Origin: Gyrodactylus bullatarudis
Taxonomy: Eukaryota; Platyhelminthes; Monogenea; Gyrodactylidea; Gyrodactylidae
Length of the DNA stretch: 64,000 bases
Direction of reading: 5' to 3'
Assembly (NCBI GenBank): GCA_012064415.1
Contig: SSNU01000042.1
Coordinates: 343,822-407,821, forward strand
Shown: piece by piece, positions 29,401 to 41,000 of the stretch
Layout: each line of letters opens with the position of its first letter
How positions within the stretch are numbered: position 1 is the stretch's first letter
Position numbers and translations under genes: made by a program
The notes under the pieces: generated by a model
Told to the model about the DNA's origin: nothing
The model's database searches: none
What the model saw: the letters and a program-made list of their open reading frames with translations, nothing else

Positions 29401-30698
29401 ATAAGAAATGAAATTAATACTAGAGACTCATAGACTAATATCTAAAAGGTATTTTACCAAAATATTCTTATGTAAACTACTTACAAGTAAACAAAATGAA
29501 AATGTCTCACAAATAATACATTTCAAGACCTTATAACTTTGAAAATTGATGTTATAATTAAAAACGTTTAGTAGAACAGATGGAATGGCTGGTTAAAATT
29601 GAGAAATAACCATTCGGTATTTGTGAAAAGTAGCCCATATATAATCTCGATCGATTCATTTCCCATACCATGATATGTACAGTGTACAGTTCGCTTAATG
29701 ATTATAGTCATTATTGTGGAGAATTATTAAAATTGAAAAATGACAAAATAAAACTTTTGACGTGATCATTAAATGTGCACTCACTTGAGTACAGATCTCG
29801 ACAAGAGGTTCTCGTTGATCATTGAAGACGAGGTGGTTATACGGTAGTCCAATACCAACTGGGTCATACGAACAAACAACATTTAGTAGCGATGTGAATA
29901 GGGGCAAAGCATGACGATTTTCGTTGCCAGCAAAATATGAAACCCAATGATTTGTTGACGTGTGGGCCTCTTTCTGACTTAGGTACATGGTTTCACTGAA
30001 ACAGGTTAGAATTAGGCGCAATATTTCTGTACGATTTCTATCATACGTAGCGTTGTATGGAGGATTTTGAGCGAACCCAACACCGGCCTGCCAAATGTGC
30101 TCACAACTGTCGATTTTGGCATCATCTCCGAGATACATTTTGGCTGTTGAATGAATCGTAAAATCAGGACAGAATAATAAATCCTAAGAGAAATTATTAA
30201 CTAATAAAAAATGCTTTAAAGCGAATGTTGAGTGACAAACCGAAAGTGAATTCATCAAGTTTTGAGCTAAAGAGACACTCTCAAAAGTTTCATCTTCTTC
30301 ATTTGAGACAGTTGACCAAAAGAAGGCTCGCCATTCAGGATCTTCAAAGATGTACGGCATAATTCGTGTCAACAAGCGAATACAATTTAGAGCTGCCTGC
30401 TGATCCTTCTGGCTGGGCGAATTCATTTCAGATACTGTTACTAATTTTTCAACTAGCTTGAAACATAATGTAGCAAGATTATTAGGAGATTCTTGTCGCA
30501 AAACTCGAATATCTGATGCAGGGATAAGAACAAAAATATCTTGCACTGTTGCGACATAATCAGACCAGAATTGGCTCCAAAACTCATCATTATTTGCATC
30601 AATCGGCTTTAAAAATAAAATCTAAAATTTACCTTTGTAGTGGTAGTGAGTTGAATGATGGAGTTTCGAAAGCTCAATTTCGAGATTTCTCCTCCCAT
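23464..30698 (-). CDS. HID1: HID1 (high-temperature-induced dauer formation 1 homologue)
   Basis: Complete gene of 11 exons: 30698-30633, 30606-30241, 30183-29785, 29397-28968, 28827-28676, 28624-28546, 25731-25567, 25501-25086, 24951-24779, 23747-23589, 23527-23464, giving 822 aa (vertebrate HID1 about 790). It begins MGGEISKLSFRNSIIQLTT, whose Gly2 is a likely myristoylation site as in HID1. It contains LPLFTSLLNVVCSYDPVG, HIGVFILLLLSGERNFGV, LLEVFNNIIQYQFDG and ends PPIWYDTNVILFEIQRF. HID1 is a peripheral Golgi/trans-Golgi protein needed for dense-core vesicle sorting of neuropeptides and hormones. Intron 4 uses a GC-AG donor (AAT|GCAAGT). Intron 6 (2.8 kb) holds four nested secreted-protein genes; intron 9 holds a LINE fragment. 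Head to head with MRPS17. Confidence 0.96.
23872..24678 (+). mobile_element. 5'-truncated non-LTR retrotransposon (LINE) reverse transcriptase fragment
   Basis: The open frame includes the RT catalytic box YADDLKVV near its start, then SIKDLGVSYDYKLSFSPHL and the thumb-like KLRLLMYKQVILPKLDYASG, typical of the 3' half of LINE RT ORFs. No endonuclease and no upstream RT domains are present. It ends in AT-rich sequence with ATAATAAAAT near 24760, possibly the tail. It lies antisense in HID1 intron 9. The frame is intact to its stop, so the insertion is probably fairly young. The clade was not determined. Confidence 0.75.
25876..26130 (-). CDS. Small secreted His/Tyr-rich cuticle-like protein, subtype 3 (84 aa)
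   Basis: Reference copy of the 84-aa form. Signal peptide MNSIISIILAFVCLLGMTSG, then VVVGPLHGAHLGHVGLGYHG, VVSQKTVASTYPAVHHSV and the C-terminus HTPYYGHGFVAGIHH. No Cys in the mature part. Minus-strand TATAAATA at 26165-26172; AATAAA soon after the stop. The same product is encoded at 26417, 27684 and 28225. Nested in HID1 intron 6, here on the HID1 strand, so a HID1 pre-mRNA would contain it in sense. Overlapping ORFs of 85-94 codons in another frame are shadows. Confidence 0.8.
   Translation of the reverse strand: MNSIISIILAFVCLLGMTSGVVVGPLHGAHLGHVGLGYHGVHHGAVVSQKTVASTYPAVHHSVSSVKTAHTPYYGHGFVAGIHH
26149..26398. promoter_or_regulatory. Divergent promoter of the subtype-3 pair
   Basis: TATAAATA (minus strand, 26165-26172) and TATAAAT (plus strand, 26375-26381) face outward. 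Each lies about 35-42 bp before its ATG. The same arrangement repeats 1808 bp downstream. Confidence 0.7.
26417..26671 (+). CDS. Secreted cuticle-like protein, subtype 3 (84 aa)
   Basis: Head-to-head partner with identical protein. TATAAAT at 26375-26381, AATAAA at 26693-26698. Antisense to HID1. Confidence 0.8.
   Translation: MNSIISIILAFVCLLGMTSGVVVGPLHGAHLGHVGLGYHGVHHGAVVSQKTVASTYPAVHHSVSSVKTAHTPYYGHGFVAGIHH
26716..27640. other. Spacer between the tandem gene-pair blocks
   Basis: AT-rich 925 bp. On the minus strand, 27125-27085 has CTGTGGAA, stem GGTACT, loop, AGTACC and GAAACG. It has the same layout as the hammerhead-like core at 16855 and suggests an old Penelope-like relic. No ORF called. 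Confidence 0.5.
27684..27938 (-). CDS. Secreted cuticle-like protein, subtype 3 (84 aa)
   Basis: Identical protein to 25876-26130. Minus-strand TATAAATA at 27973-27980. Confidence 0.8.
   Translation of the reverse strand: MNSIISIILAFVCLLGMTSGVVVGPLHGAHLGHVGLGYHGVHHGAVVSQKTVASTYPAVHHSVSSVKTAHTPYYGHGFVAGIHH
28225..28479 (+). CDS. Secreted cuticle-like protein, subtype 3 (84 aa)
   Basis: Identical protein to 26417-26671. TATAAAT at 28183-28189. Its 3' UTR ends a few tens of bases from HID1 exon 6, on the opposite strand. Confidence 0.8.
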   Translation: MNSIISIILAFVCLLGMTSGVVVGPLHGAHLGHVGLGYHGVHHGAVVSQKTVASTYPAVHHSVSSVKTAHTPYYGHGFVAGIHH

Positions 30699-30824
30699 TT
30701 CATAATAGTTCCAAAAAGTATGCTTTCGGCTAAACAAATGTGATTTTTACTTACTTTCGTTCTTAATTATCAATTATTCGAAAAATTTTAACATTGATTT
30801 TATTATCTAATTTTCTTCAGTAAA
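30699..30824. promoter_or_regulatory. Bidirectional HID1 / MRPS17 promoter region
   Basis: Only 126 bp separate the two start codons, which point away from each other. AT-rich, no TATA box recognised. Both promoters and 5' leaders must overlap or share elements. Confidence 0.6.
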
Positions 30825-31319
30825 ATGGTTCGATTTATTCGACACAAGTCACCACGTATAATACACAATGCCTCTCCTCACATACAAAAGTTTTTTCCCT
30901 ATCAAAAGCCTGAGATAGATCAAGTCTCTCCATCTAAAGCCCAACTCACTGGTAGAATAATCAAAGCTCCGTTTGATTTGGCAATTGGCCAGGTGAAGCA
31001 TTTCAATCAGAATCTTCACGGCTCTCGACCAAATCTCATCAAGGTTGAAATTAGCAAATTGGTCTTGAATCGGTTCTTTCTAAAATACTTTTACCAAAAG
31101 GGGATTTTCTGGGTTCATGATCAAGGAATTGAGACGAATGTAGACGACTTTGTCCTGATTGAAAAGTGTGACCCGCCCATTGCCTTTAATACTGTCTACA
31201 AACTCAAGGAAGTAGTTTATTCCGTGGGAAATTTAATTGATCCAATTACAGGACTGCCTTGCGAAGGTGATAATTATTCTGAGGACATTTTAGAACGACT
31301 TGTTGATAAGAAAAACTGA
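30825..31319 (+). CDS. MRPS17: Mitochondrial ribosomal protein uS17m (MRPS17)
   Basis: Single-exon 164-aa protein, a small-subunit mitoribosomal component. The S17-like core is visible in LTGRIIKAPFDLAIGQVKHF, LKYFYQKGIFWVHDQ and DDFVLIEKCD, with the basic N-terminus MVRFIRHKSP acting as a possible mitochondrial presequence. The start is the first ATG after an AT-rich leader. AATAAA at 31337-31342. Its 3' end faces SYF1, with 108 bp between stop codons. Confidence 0.88.
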   Translation: MVRFIRHKSPRIIHNASPHIQKFFPYQKPEIDQVSPSKAQLTGRIIKAPFDLAIGQVKHFNQNLHGSRPNLIKVEISKLVLNRFFLKYFYQKGIFWVHDQGIETNVDDFVLIEKCDPPIAFNTVYKLKEVVYSVGNLIDPITGLPCEGDNYSEDILERLVDKKN

Positions 31320-31427
31320 TCCATTTTTTATAGATAAATAAAATAATTCAAAAGATAGTATTTTCCATTTACTTATTCATATATAAAATTATATTCTTTA
31401 CACAAATTACAGTTGACAAATTTAATT

Positions 31428-34192
31428 CTAGTCTTGAGATTTTTTCAAGCCCCCGAACACTTCGTCCGGGACCCGAGTCTCGAGAATTTTGCCAGAAGAA
31501 CCCTTACTCTTCTTCTTGGAAATCTCATCTTCAATGTCATCATCATCCCATGCATCGTCAATGTTGATTTCTTCATCAGCAAAGCTGACAGTGGCCGGTG
31601 TTGAGGGGACCTGAGATCGTGAATCGGTAGCCGCCCTCTTCCTTGTAGAAGTTCCAGGGGTCTCACCCTTGAATCCTGCAGACTGGAATTTAATGAATGG
31701 CTGTCCATTGATGGACCCTGTGTTTGGTTGGTTGATGCGACTTGACTCTCCATCAGTCTGGTCCATATCCACTTGGTCACCTGGTTGTTCCGATTCCAAT
31801 CTCTCCATTTCATTCATCTGTAAAAGTCAAAGTGGAATAATAAATGGATGAATAATTCAATCAAATTCAAGACTTACTGGTTCAGCTTGTTCATTGGAGC
31901 TGTTGAGATCTTGATGGTGCAATATTAAAGAGACTTTGGTGTTGTAGGTAGCTTGAACACTCCTGCGTATCCTAAGCATCTCCCTGAGGTTGTCTTCATC
32001 GCCATGAGCCACTTCAAACTCTTTCCAGGTTTGCCAAAATTTAAGCTCAACCCTCGGATCACACATTTGAGCACAGTACGCATAGATTGCTCGGGCTCGG
32101 TCTAATTCACCCAACTTCTTTTCGAGTTCAGCAAATCTTAGACACATTTGACGAGCATGATTTTCCGGCAGTTTCTCAATGGCCAATTCATAGGCTGAAC
32201 GGGTATGCGTGACACCGTGGAGTTCTGCCACTCTCTGGATGTAAATATTGAACATTTCGTATTTCTCAGTGGGCAGGACTGCTTCTGTAGCTCTCTCGTA
32301 GATTTTGTTAGCCCGTCTGGCCAAACCGTGATTCTCCTCCAGCCTTGCATAGAGTAAATAGAGATCCTTGGCATATTTCTGGGGACAGTTCTCAAGGCAC
32401 TGTTCGAACAAATCACGAGTACGTTCCAATTTTGACCCTCCATAGCGTTCAATGAATTTGGTCAGGTAAGTTATCCACAAATCGTAGACATGAGGCCATT
32501 TGAAGAGGGCCACACCTTTTTCGTACGCTTTGAAAGCTTCTTCAAAGTAATTGTGCTCCTCAAGGAACATTCCATAGTTGATGATCATTTGAGGAGTGGC
32601 GACACGCAGTTCAATAGCCTGATCATAGGCTGCTTTGGTGGTCTTGAGGTTGCCAAAACTCTCTTCCAAATCAATGTAGAGATTCCATAACTTGAGAGAC
32701 TTGTGAAGACGAGCCTGGACTGTTTCAGATTTATCAAAGTAGTCAATCTTCCTGGCCGGGGCTATGGTTGCCTTTGAGAGTAAATTCAGGGCTTTTTGTG
32801 GATTCCTCGATCGTATTTCCATCTCTGCCCATTCACACCAAATCGAGGCAAGGTCGTCAACATGAAGGAAACTAACTCCAGTTGACTTTTCGAATACCAT
32901 TCGGGCATCATTGAGTTGTTTATGCTTCTCGTAGAGTTTTGCTAGAGCGATCCAAAGAGCAGATGGTCGACCAGCTGTTGCTTTAGATGGTTCCACTGAG
33001 CTGATAGCATCCATCAAGACATTGATTTGTTTGGCAGCAATGACAGCTTTGGTCTCGTGTTCCGAGGCATGCTCCTGCATCAAGTCTACCCTACGTAGCC
33101 ATTCAGAGACGTTATGTGGATTTTGTCGAAGCAGTACACTATTCAGAAGAATTGGCCTCTTTGATATCAAAGTCTCGAGGCGTGCCAGACTAAGTTCCAG
33201 GTCTAACTCAAAGTTCTCATCAATATTGACTCCAGATTCGATGGTCTTCATCTGAGCTTTAGCGATAGACTCTTCAAACTCGGCGAAAGCATCAAAGACC
33301 TGACTGAAATCTTTGACTGTAATGACAGTATTCAAAGCCTCGGAGTAAACATCTCTTGCTCTGGCCAAATTGTTATCACGAATGTAGTAATCAGCCAAGG
33401 AATTCCAAAGGACGCCAACTTGGTCAGAATATCTCGATATGCCTTGACGGATGATTGGATCAGCTTTGAGACTGGTTATTTTCCTAGGATTCTCAACTAG
33501 CAGTTTACACAGGTCTTGCCATAATTGGAATTTTGATTTGCCTTCTCGGCTGTAGTAATTTTCATCATTTATAATTTCCGCGAGTATCGAGGCTGCTTCA
33601 TTAAAGTTTTTATGTGTAACTAAAAAGTTTACAAAACGTTCTTTGTCATCTGGGGCAAATTTTATGTATCTACGATAAATTCTACAACAAGTTTCATTGA
33701 TTTCTCCCCCGTGTTTATCAGCAAATCTGAGATAGAGGCGCCAGACTCGCTGGTGTTGAGTAATGGGCATAGAACGAAGTGCACGATCCATGGTACGACG
33801 TGTACGTGTAATATAACCTTGATACATCAAGAACTGAAGGTAGTCATGCCAAATACGAGGCATTTTGTGCATTGTAACAAGCGCTCTTTCATGGGCATTG
33901 TTTGTTTCCTGATAGAGCTTAGTGCCAATGCAAACACGTCTGGCATGTATTCTGCGAAGTTTAAGATAACGATACCAGAGCTTATAACTACCTGGAAGTT
34001 GCTTCAAAGCTCTTTCGTATAACATGTAAATCTCAGTTGGGGGAGCATCTTTTTTGAACTCTATGTAGCGAAGCCAGGCTTTGACATTGAAAGCGTTGGC
34101 AATTAGGTTTTCTTCGTACGGTTGATCACTCTCATTCTAGCAAAAGGAAAATAGTTAAGCAAATAACATACAATAACAATCGCTTTTGTCAT
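31428..34192 (-). CDS. XAB2: Pre-mRNA-splicing factor SYF1 / XAB2
   Basis: Exons 34192-34172, 34136-31878, 31817-31428, giving 889 aa (human XAB2 855). An almost uninterrupted array of HAT (half-TPR) helical repeats includes NVKAWLRYIEFK, LPGSYKLWYRYLKLRR, MPITQHQRVWRLYLRF and KRPILLN. The C-terminal exon is acidic (DDAWDDDDIEDE) and ends PDEVFGGLKKSQD, matching the VFGSL-type tail of XAB2. SYF1 is a scaffold of the NineTeen/Prp19-associated spliceosome complex and acts in transcription-coupled repair. The first exon (MTKAIVI) is inferred: it is in phase, with donor GTATGT and acceptor GCTAG, but the intron would be only 35 nt. The gene body from 34136 onward is secure. Confidence 0.94.
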
Positions 34193-35029
34193 TTTCTACT
34201 TGCGTCGATTGTTTGAAAATTGTAACAAATATAACAACAAAATCTCTCTACAAAATTTCTTATAATTTTGATAAAAACACGATACTTTTTGTTTAGAATA
34301 TTTTAAAACTAGTTTCAAATAAATTTCAAGTAGAAAGAGATAAAAAACGTTTTAAATTATCTATCGAATTTGAAGTGGTTTGACTGACAAGTGATACTCA
34401 AAAATATCAAACACAAAAACTAAATTTCAATTACCACCCTTCAAGTTGAAATTATCTCCCAATAATCATTCAAGATAATAATTCTCCTTCTCAGAGGGAA
34501 AAGTATTATTCTTGAGATTTTTCCATTTTTTCAAATTTTTTTTTACCCAATGAATTTTTTATTTCAAAGTTTTTTCTCCCTTTACCAGAAATAACTATAC
34601 AGTATTTAAACATTTTCAAAGGGAATAATATCCCAATTTTAATGTACCTCACATTTTACGAGCTGTAATGGCATTACATATTTTAAGTGTAGCATATCCC
34701 ACATAACTATAGGACTCCTTTAGTGGATATTGGTAAGTCTTGGGGTAAATTGAACTAAAATCGCAGAGATCATAGATGAAAAGATACTCTATAGATAGAT
34801 AATAGCAATAATAATCAAGGAAATTAAGGGGTGGTGGATAATATCTGTTTCACATCGAATTTGTATAAATAGATTGAAGATTTATTAAGACAGACAATAT
34901 TGAGTAAATTCGAATCAACGTAAAGTCGTTGTGAACAGCTCTTGGTGAAAGAAAGTGAAACCTGTGCGTATGACTCTGAACGTCAGCGTATCGAAATTAG
35001 AGAAAAGTGAAGCGTAATTCCATTGTTCA
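34193..35029. promoter_or_regulatory. Divergent SYF1 / TRP upstream region
   Basis: TATAAATA at 34864-34871 fits a TRP transcription start near 34895-34900, giving a leader of about 130 nt before ATG 35030. AT-rich elsewhere; no other gene seen. Confidence 0.55.
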
Positions 35030-38000
35030 ATGTCTAAGGGGACCAATGAAAAAATGGCCAATCAGAGGGAAGCAAATCTAACCTCATCCCAAACATCTCT
35101 AACTGAGATCTTCATTTCAGCAGCATTACCCCAGATAACTTCCCATACAAAGGATTACATTCGTAGAACAGGAAAGAGAAATCTTACGACAGGTCTACTC
35201 TTGACAGCGCCATCTGCACATGGACTACGTTCGTCAATGACAAATCTTAAAATGGGTAAAAGACGTGTTAATATTAACGAAACCGTCTCAACTATGCAAA
35301 ATGATACACCTGGGAAATTAGTTAGCATGGCCACAGGTCGTTTCAAGAAGGAAACCATTGCCGGCATCAAGTTGAGCAAACAACAAGGCCTAGTCTTCAA
35401 AACTAGCCTCAATGATAAGGAATATGTCTACTTGAATGCAGCGGAATTCGGAGAGGCTGAAATCGTCAGGGATCTCATGGAAGACGAAGGTCTCAATCAG
35501 AATTGCGTAGATTACATGGGACGTAATGCCCTACTGTTGGCGATGAAAACTGAAAATGTCGAATTACTGGACTGTTTGCTGGCCAAACTGGACTATAGTG
35601 CCGTGGAGGATGCCCTGCTTCAGGCTATTTCTCAAGAGCGTATTCACCTTGTCAAGAGGATAGTTGATCATCCACAGTTCATTCGGTTGGAGAGAAACTT
35701 TGCCAACAGAAGGTTATCTACGTTGGAAGCAAAGGCCGACCGGAAAATTGAACGTTCACAATTTTCCCAGGATATTACACCGCTAATGTTGGCAGCGCAT
35801 ACAAATAACCATGAAATAATTCAGTTGTTACTCGACCGTGGCCATACACTGGAGATGCCTCATGATCGGTGTTGTAACTGCTTTGACTGTGAACAAATTC
35901 GAAATGAAGTGAGTTTTTTTTAAAAATCGAGAAAAAACCCATGCAGTATGTTGATACGATTTCGATCGCTGTATTTAATGCTATGGAATGCTTTATAGGG
36001 TTCATAAGAAATAATCAGGATAGTTTATTTTTATCGTATGGGAAAAAATCCTTGAATGTGTCTTTGGAAAATCAAGATTGATCTGATGTTGATAAGTGAT
36101 CTCTTGTCTCCTTGGAATTCTGTCTGTTTACATAAACGCTTGATAAATCTCTGGGCATAGTCGATGAATAATTTGAATAAAATGAGCTTGCCAACTGATG
36201 CTCAAGTAAGGGGCCTGACCAAAGTAGGAGTAAATCAAAGCTTACCGTGAAATTTCCACATACAATATAATAAATGAAAATTCGTTTGAACAATCCCATG
36301 CATAGTGGTGCATTGCCCATTTTCCCTAAATTCTCATATAGTAGGCATAGTGGAATAACAAAAATCAGGAATCAATTTTAAGCTCAAACATTAGAGTTCT
36401 TTGAGCATTTTTACGACTGCAGTAAATAAAAAGAATGTAAAATTTATTAAAGTACAAAGGGGAAATTATTAAAAATTATTAGACAATAAAATAAACATTA
36501 AAGAATTGAGTAATATATGCCCCCCGTTTTTTTGTGTTGAAAGAAAATGAGTGTGAATTAATAATTGAAGACATTCTATATGAATGTGTATACAGAAGGA
36601 ATGTGTGTCCAGATAGTTGAGATAACTCTGATTTTTTTTATTGAAAAATACCGTATTCTACATCAAATTTGCATTATTTTTTAAGAAAGTAAAAGCGTAC
36701 TTTAACTTTCCCATTTTCATTTGTAAGAAATCTGGCTTTTCTGAGTAAATATTGGCTAAATAATACATTCCTAGACGCAACTCCAATCTTCAACAGAAGT
36801 GAAAAAATACAACTTGTATTTTGTGTGTAAATACAAAATTTCTATCAATAACGTTACCAGTTCTCTTGATAACTCAAAACGGATTTTCTGCATTCCTTTC
36901 TTTTTTATGAATCCTTTTTCGACTTATGAGTTTGAGATCATCAAAGCTTCTGAATCTAATAATATTCATTCCTTAATAGGCTGAAATTTTTAACCTCATA
37001 TTAGGACCAACTTTTCTGATAGAACCATCAATTCTAAGCATTATTGTGTTTTGAAGAATGTGTCGAAGAGGATTCTACATTATGTCATTCGGTTTTAAAA
37101 ATCCAAAATCTTTTAAATCGCCGCTCAATTTTCAATGAATTTTTACTACGCAATCACTAAAATCAGGAATATCTTAATTTTTATCTTCAAAAATAGTAAT
37201 CTTGTGATCAAAAGGGGCTTCATGGTTAATTTCGTTATTTTATCATTGTGGGAAAAATGGGCAATGACATAATGGAGAATGACTTTCACGGAGTACTGAC
37301 ATTTATCAGAAAACTAAGTCCTCTCGTGAGTTGTTCGGAGAAAAACAAATCTCACCCTAGCCTATTCCTCAATTTGGTAGTAACAGTTGAGAGTAGATCT
37401 GTTTTGAAAATGTCCAGACTCGTTTTGAGGAAAAGACCCCATAGGAATCTTGATAAGGGAAGCCAATTCAAAGTGACCTTTCAACAAACCTGATAATAAA
37501 TCCTGAATTAAGATCTTTTAATGGCTTCAGAATTGTAATTAAATTGGTTTAATTCAAAGTGTACTTTTAATGCCAGTATAATTTTGATTGTTGTACTATA
37601 TGATATTACCGCCTAGAGTATAGGATGAAGAAAGTTTGACTTGCAATATGGAAATCTCTTGACGAAAGAACAGGGGAATATGAAAAGATTGGCCTTTCTT
37701 TCTGGTCCAATGGTCTATATTGAGATGTATACATCAAATCCATATATTTTTGATTCTAAAGGCATCAAGGTTAATTCGGAATCTAAAGGGTGAAGAGTAG
37801 TGTGAGAACCGGTGAATTGAGGCTATTATTGTGGATTAAACAGAGCTACTGAGGAGGTAGTTCTTCAAAGTACGCACATAAGAATTGAAACTAGAGTCGT
37901 TCGGTTTTCCTTAACAGTACCTGCAAAAGGAAGTCAACATATTATTTGCGTAAAAAATACGTTTTGACACTTAACTTATCCATATCTTCATATCAACTGG

Positions 38001-41000
38001 CTCTATAATTAATAGGGTAAGAGAGAATTTTTCGATACGAAAACGGTGATTACTAGGGTTGAACCATCAATTCTAAGCATTATTTTGTATTGAAGCATGT
38101 GTGGAAAATGCTTCAACATTATCCAGAATTTTTCAAATCGCCACTCAATTATCAATGAATATTTACTATGCAATCACTAAAATCCGAAATATCTTGGCCA
38201 TTTAATGAATTTTAGGCACTATCACTTCATAATAGTTTAAATTGCTATTTAAATAGATAAAATGAAACATATTTCATTGGGAAAGTTCGTAAATGCTTGT
38301 TGCTTGACACCTATTTTAATGATTGACTCTGAGAGCCGATTCAATAACTTTAAATTGAACCATTGAGAGACAAGTATGAAAATTAAAATTTGATCTCATT
38401 CTAACTAAAAAATACAGTGTAAAATTATGCCTTCAGAATAAAAATGTGATAAGCTTTAAAATATGCAGTCTAAAAAGGGTATATGACGGTTTTAAAAATA
38501 TATGCAAAACATATTTTTCATCGCCCTAGCAATGAAATAATGGGGAATGACTTTCACGCTTTAAGCATATACAAAATATGATCTGAGTACTGAATTTTAT
38601 CAGAAAAGTAAGTACTCTTGTGAACTGCTTCTTTTGAAGATTAAAAAATTAAACCCTTTAGCCTAGTGATTACGGATCCTTTACTTATACTATCAAGAAT
38701 AACCCTTCATGTCCCAAATCATTTTTTTTCATCACACAAATGAGAAATTTTGCAATCTTAAAAAAATAATTACTCTGATTCTAAATCTGAATTCCTTTTT
38801 GTAAGCCGACTTATCATTTCAAAGATAATATAGGTTAAAATTGGCTCTAAAACCAGTTATCTTCTAAACTATGAGAGATATCGAGCAGGCGATTGTATAT
38901 TTGAAATCTTCGCCTATTGATTTACGAAAGTGTTTTCATTTTTTTTCTAAGATCTCAGCAAATAGGTTTTCAAAAAAAACGTTCTAAATATTTGACAAAA
39001 TTTTCAAAAAGTAACTATGGTGCATCAGTGAAAAGCTATCTTTTTCAATTATACACAATTTTGTAGCTTTTCTTTCTAATGAGGGGTGGAAAAAGTATTT
39101 CAAGTTTCTTTCAGTTAAAATTATCGCTCGAGAAAGAGTTGTGTTCCACTGGTGGAACAATGGGACATGAAGGGTTAAGATAGTTACAAATTTCTGCCTT
39201 ACAAATGAAAACCTTACATCTTTTTAATGTTCCTCATGGCGTTAGTTTAGTTCCTCATCTAGACAATCTTGCCATTAATAATTTATAAGAACAGATTATT
39301 TATGCACAGATCTGCACTATTTGGAGTGAGCGTAAGAGTCTTGCATCTCATATAACTTAACTTTGCACTTTAAAATACTTTTATTATTCTATACAGGAAA
39401 AGAAAAAGTTACCTGGAGAAATTGAGAAGCAATATAAACTCATACACTTTGGAGGGAGAATAGTGATGTTGTTCCTTTAATTTTTGTCTCAGTTAATTAG
39501 TTAATTAATTGATATTAATGTGGTGTTATACTCTTTTCGATTACAATCAACATCAAAGTTTCTTGGTTTCAAAATTCTTCAAATCAAAAAAATAGGCAAT
39601 CTTTGAAGCTTTAGCAGATAGGGTTCAGATGATTGCATATATTGAATTCTACAGGTATTTGATTACTATAGATAGATGAAAATTTATTTTTAACCAAGGG
39701 AATAATTCTTCAAAAAAAAACGCTTGAAAAAAACCTTGTTAACTCTCTTTGAGTTTGGACAAGATTAATAAGGTCTATATTAGAGTAGGCCAAAATCTCG
39801 ATTAAATATGACAATTTTTAAACAAGCGCCAAGATTTTTTCAATGAATTTCACTACGAGAAAGGACAAAATTATGATTTTTGAATAGTTTTAGGGTTTTT
39901 AGTAAAAATTGAGTTTTGTTTCACACGTTGAAAGAAAGTCCTAGGAAGTTAGGTAAATTTTGATGATTTTAGAGAAAAATTTTCTGTACCAACAGAAAGA
40001 AATTAGAGCATTGATTTAATTTTCTTAGAGAAAATTCTCCTTTAAGTTTCCAATTATTAGTAATGATTAACAATTAAAATGCCCTGAAAAAGAGGGAAGA
40101 CTAATAAATCTCGTGGAAAAACATTCTCAACAGTTGTATTCTTCGAGTTAGATCCCAAGGGATCTTATGTTGAAATACAATTTAGAGACAATGAATCAGA
40201 ATTTCTGGACATTTCGTTGCCTTAATCCTCTCAAGAAATTTGCATATATCCCCAGAATTCGGAAAACAGGAAAATATTTATTTTCGTTATGACGAAAACA
40301 ATCCAACCGAACCCAGCTCAACTCCAGGTCTTTACTTTGCTGTCTCCTGAAGTATTTCCGATAAATTTTACGACACAAACTATGACAGTTATGATACTAC
40401 AGAGTAGGCAATTAATCATTATCGATAAAAAAACAGCCTTGATGTCACAGCGGATAAAACTCTTGATTCAAAAATTTAGTTGAATAACTAATGGACCTCA
40501 GTACTACGCTTTTCCTCAGTTAAGACTCAATTCGTGTATCATATAGATCCAAATACTACTAATTTCTTGGAGTAAAATGTCATCTACTAGCCTGTGATAA
40601 GCCAGTTTGGCTTGTCAGTCAGTAAAAGAAATGACAAGTGTTTTGACAAGCAGATAAAATCAGATAAAATCATAAACAACGAGAAAATGTCATGGAAATA
40701 CAGTAGGTGAGAGTAATTCCTTCTACAGTTTCAAGAGAATCCCTCTATGGACTATTGTTAACAATTCTAGATGAATCTTGTGGATTACAAGCCTTATAAC
40801 TGACTACTGTATTAACGACGTCTTTAACGCGAGTAAAGATTAACCATTACGGGATGATACATGTGATCGAAACAAAGGATACAAGTCGCAAAAGACTAAA
40901 TTAGAAGAGATCTGAGATCGTTTACATTATCAATTATATTAAATGGGAAAATGAAAGGGAATAAAAGAAATTCATCTTTGTATTTCTTTGAAGAAAAATT

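Noticed and set aside
31445..31813. 122-codon Arg-rich ORF overlapping the SYF1 last exon
   Set aside because: Shadow of the acidic SYF1 C-terminal frame.
36072..36320. 82-codon minus-strand ORF with hydrophobic stretch in TRP intron 1
   Set aside because: No recognisable family, no TATA or poly(A) context seen.
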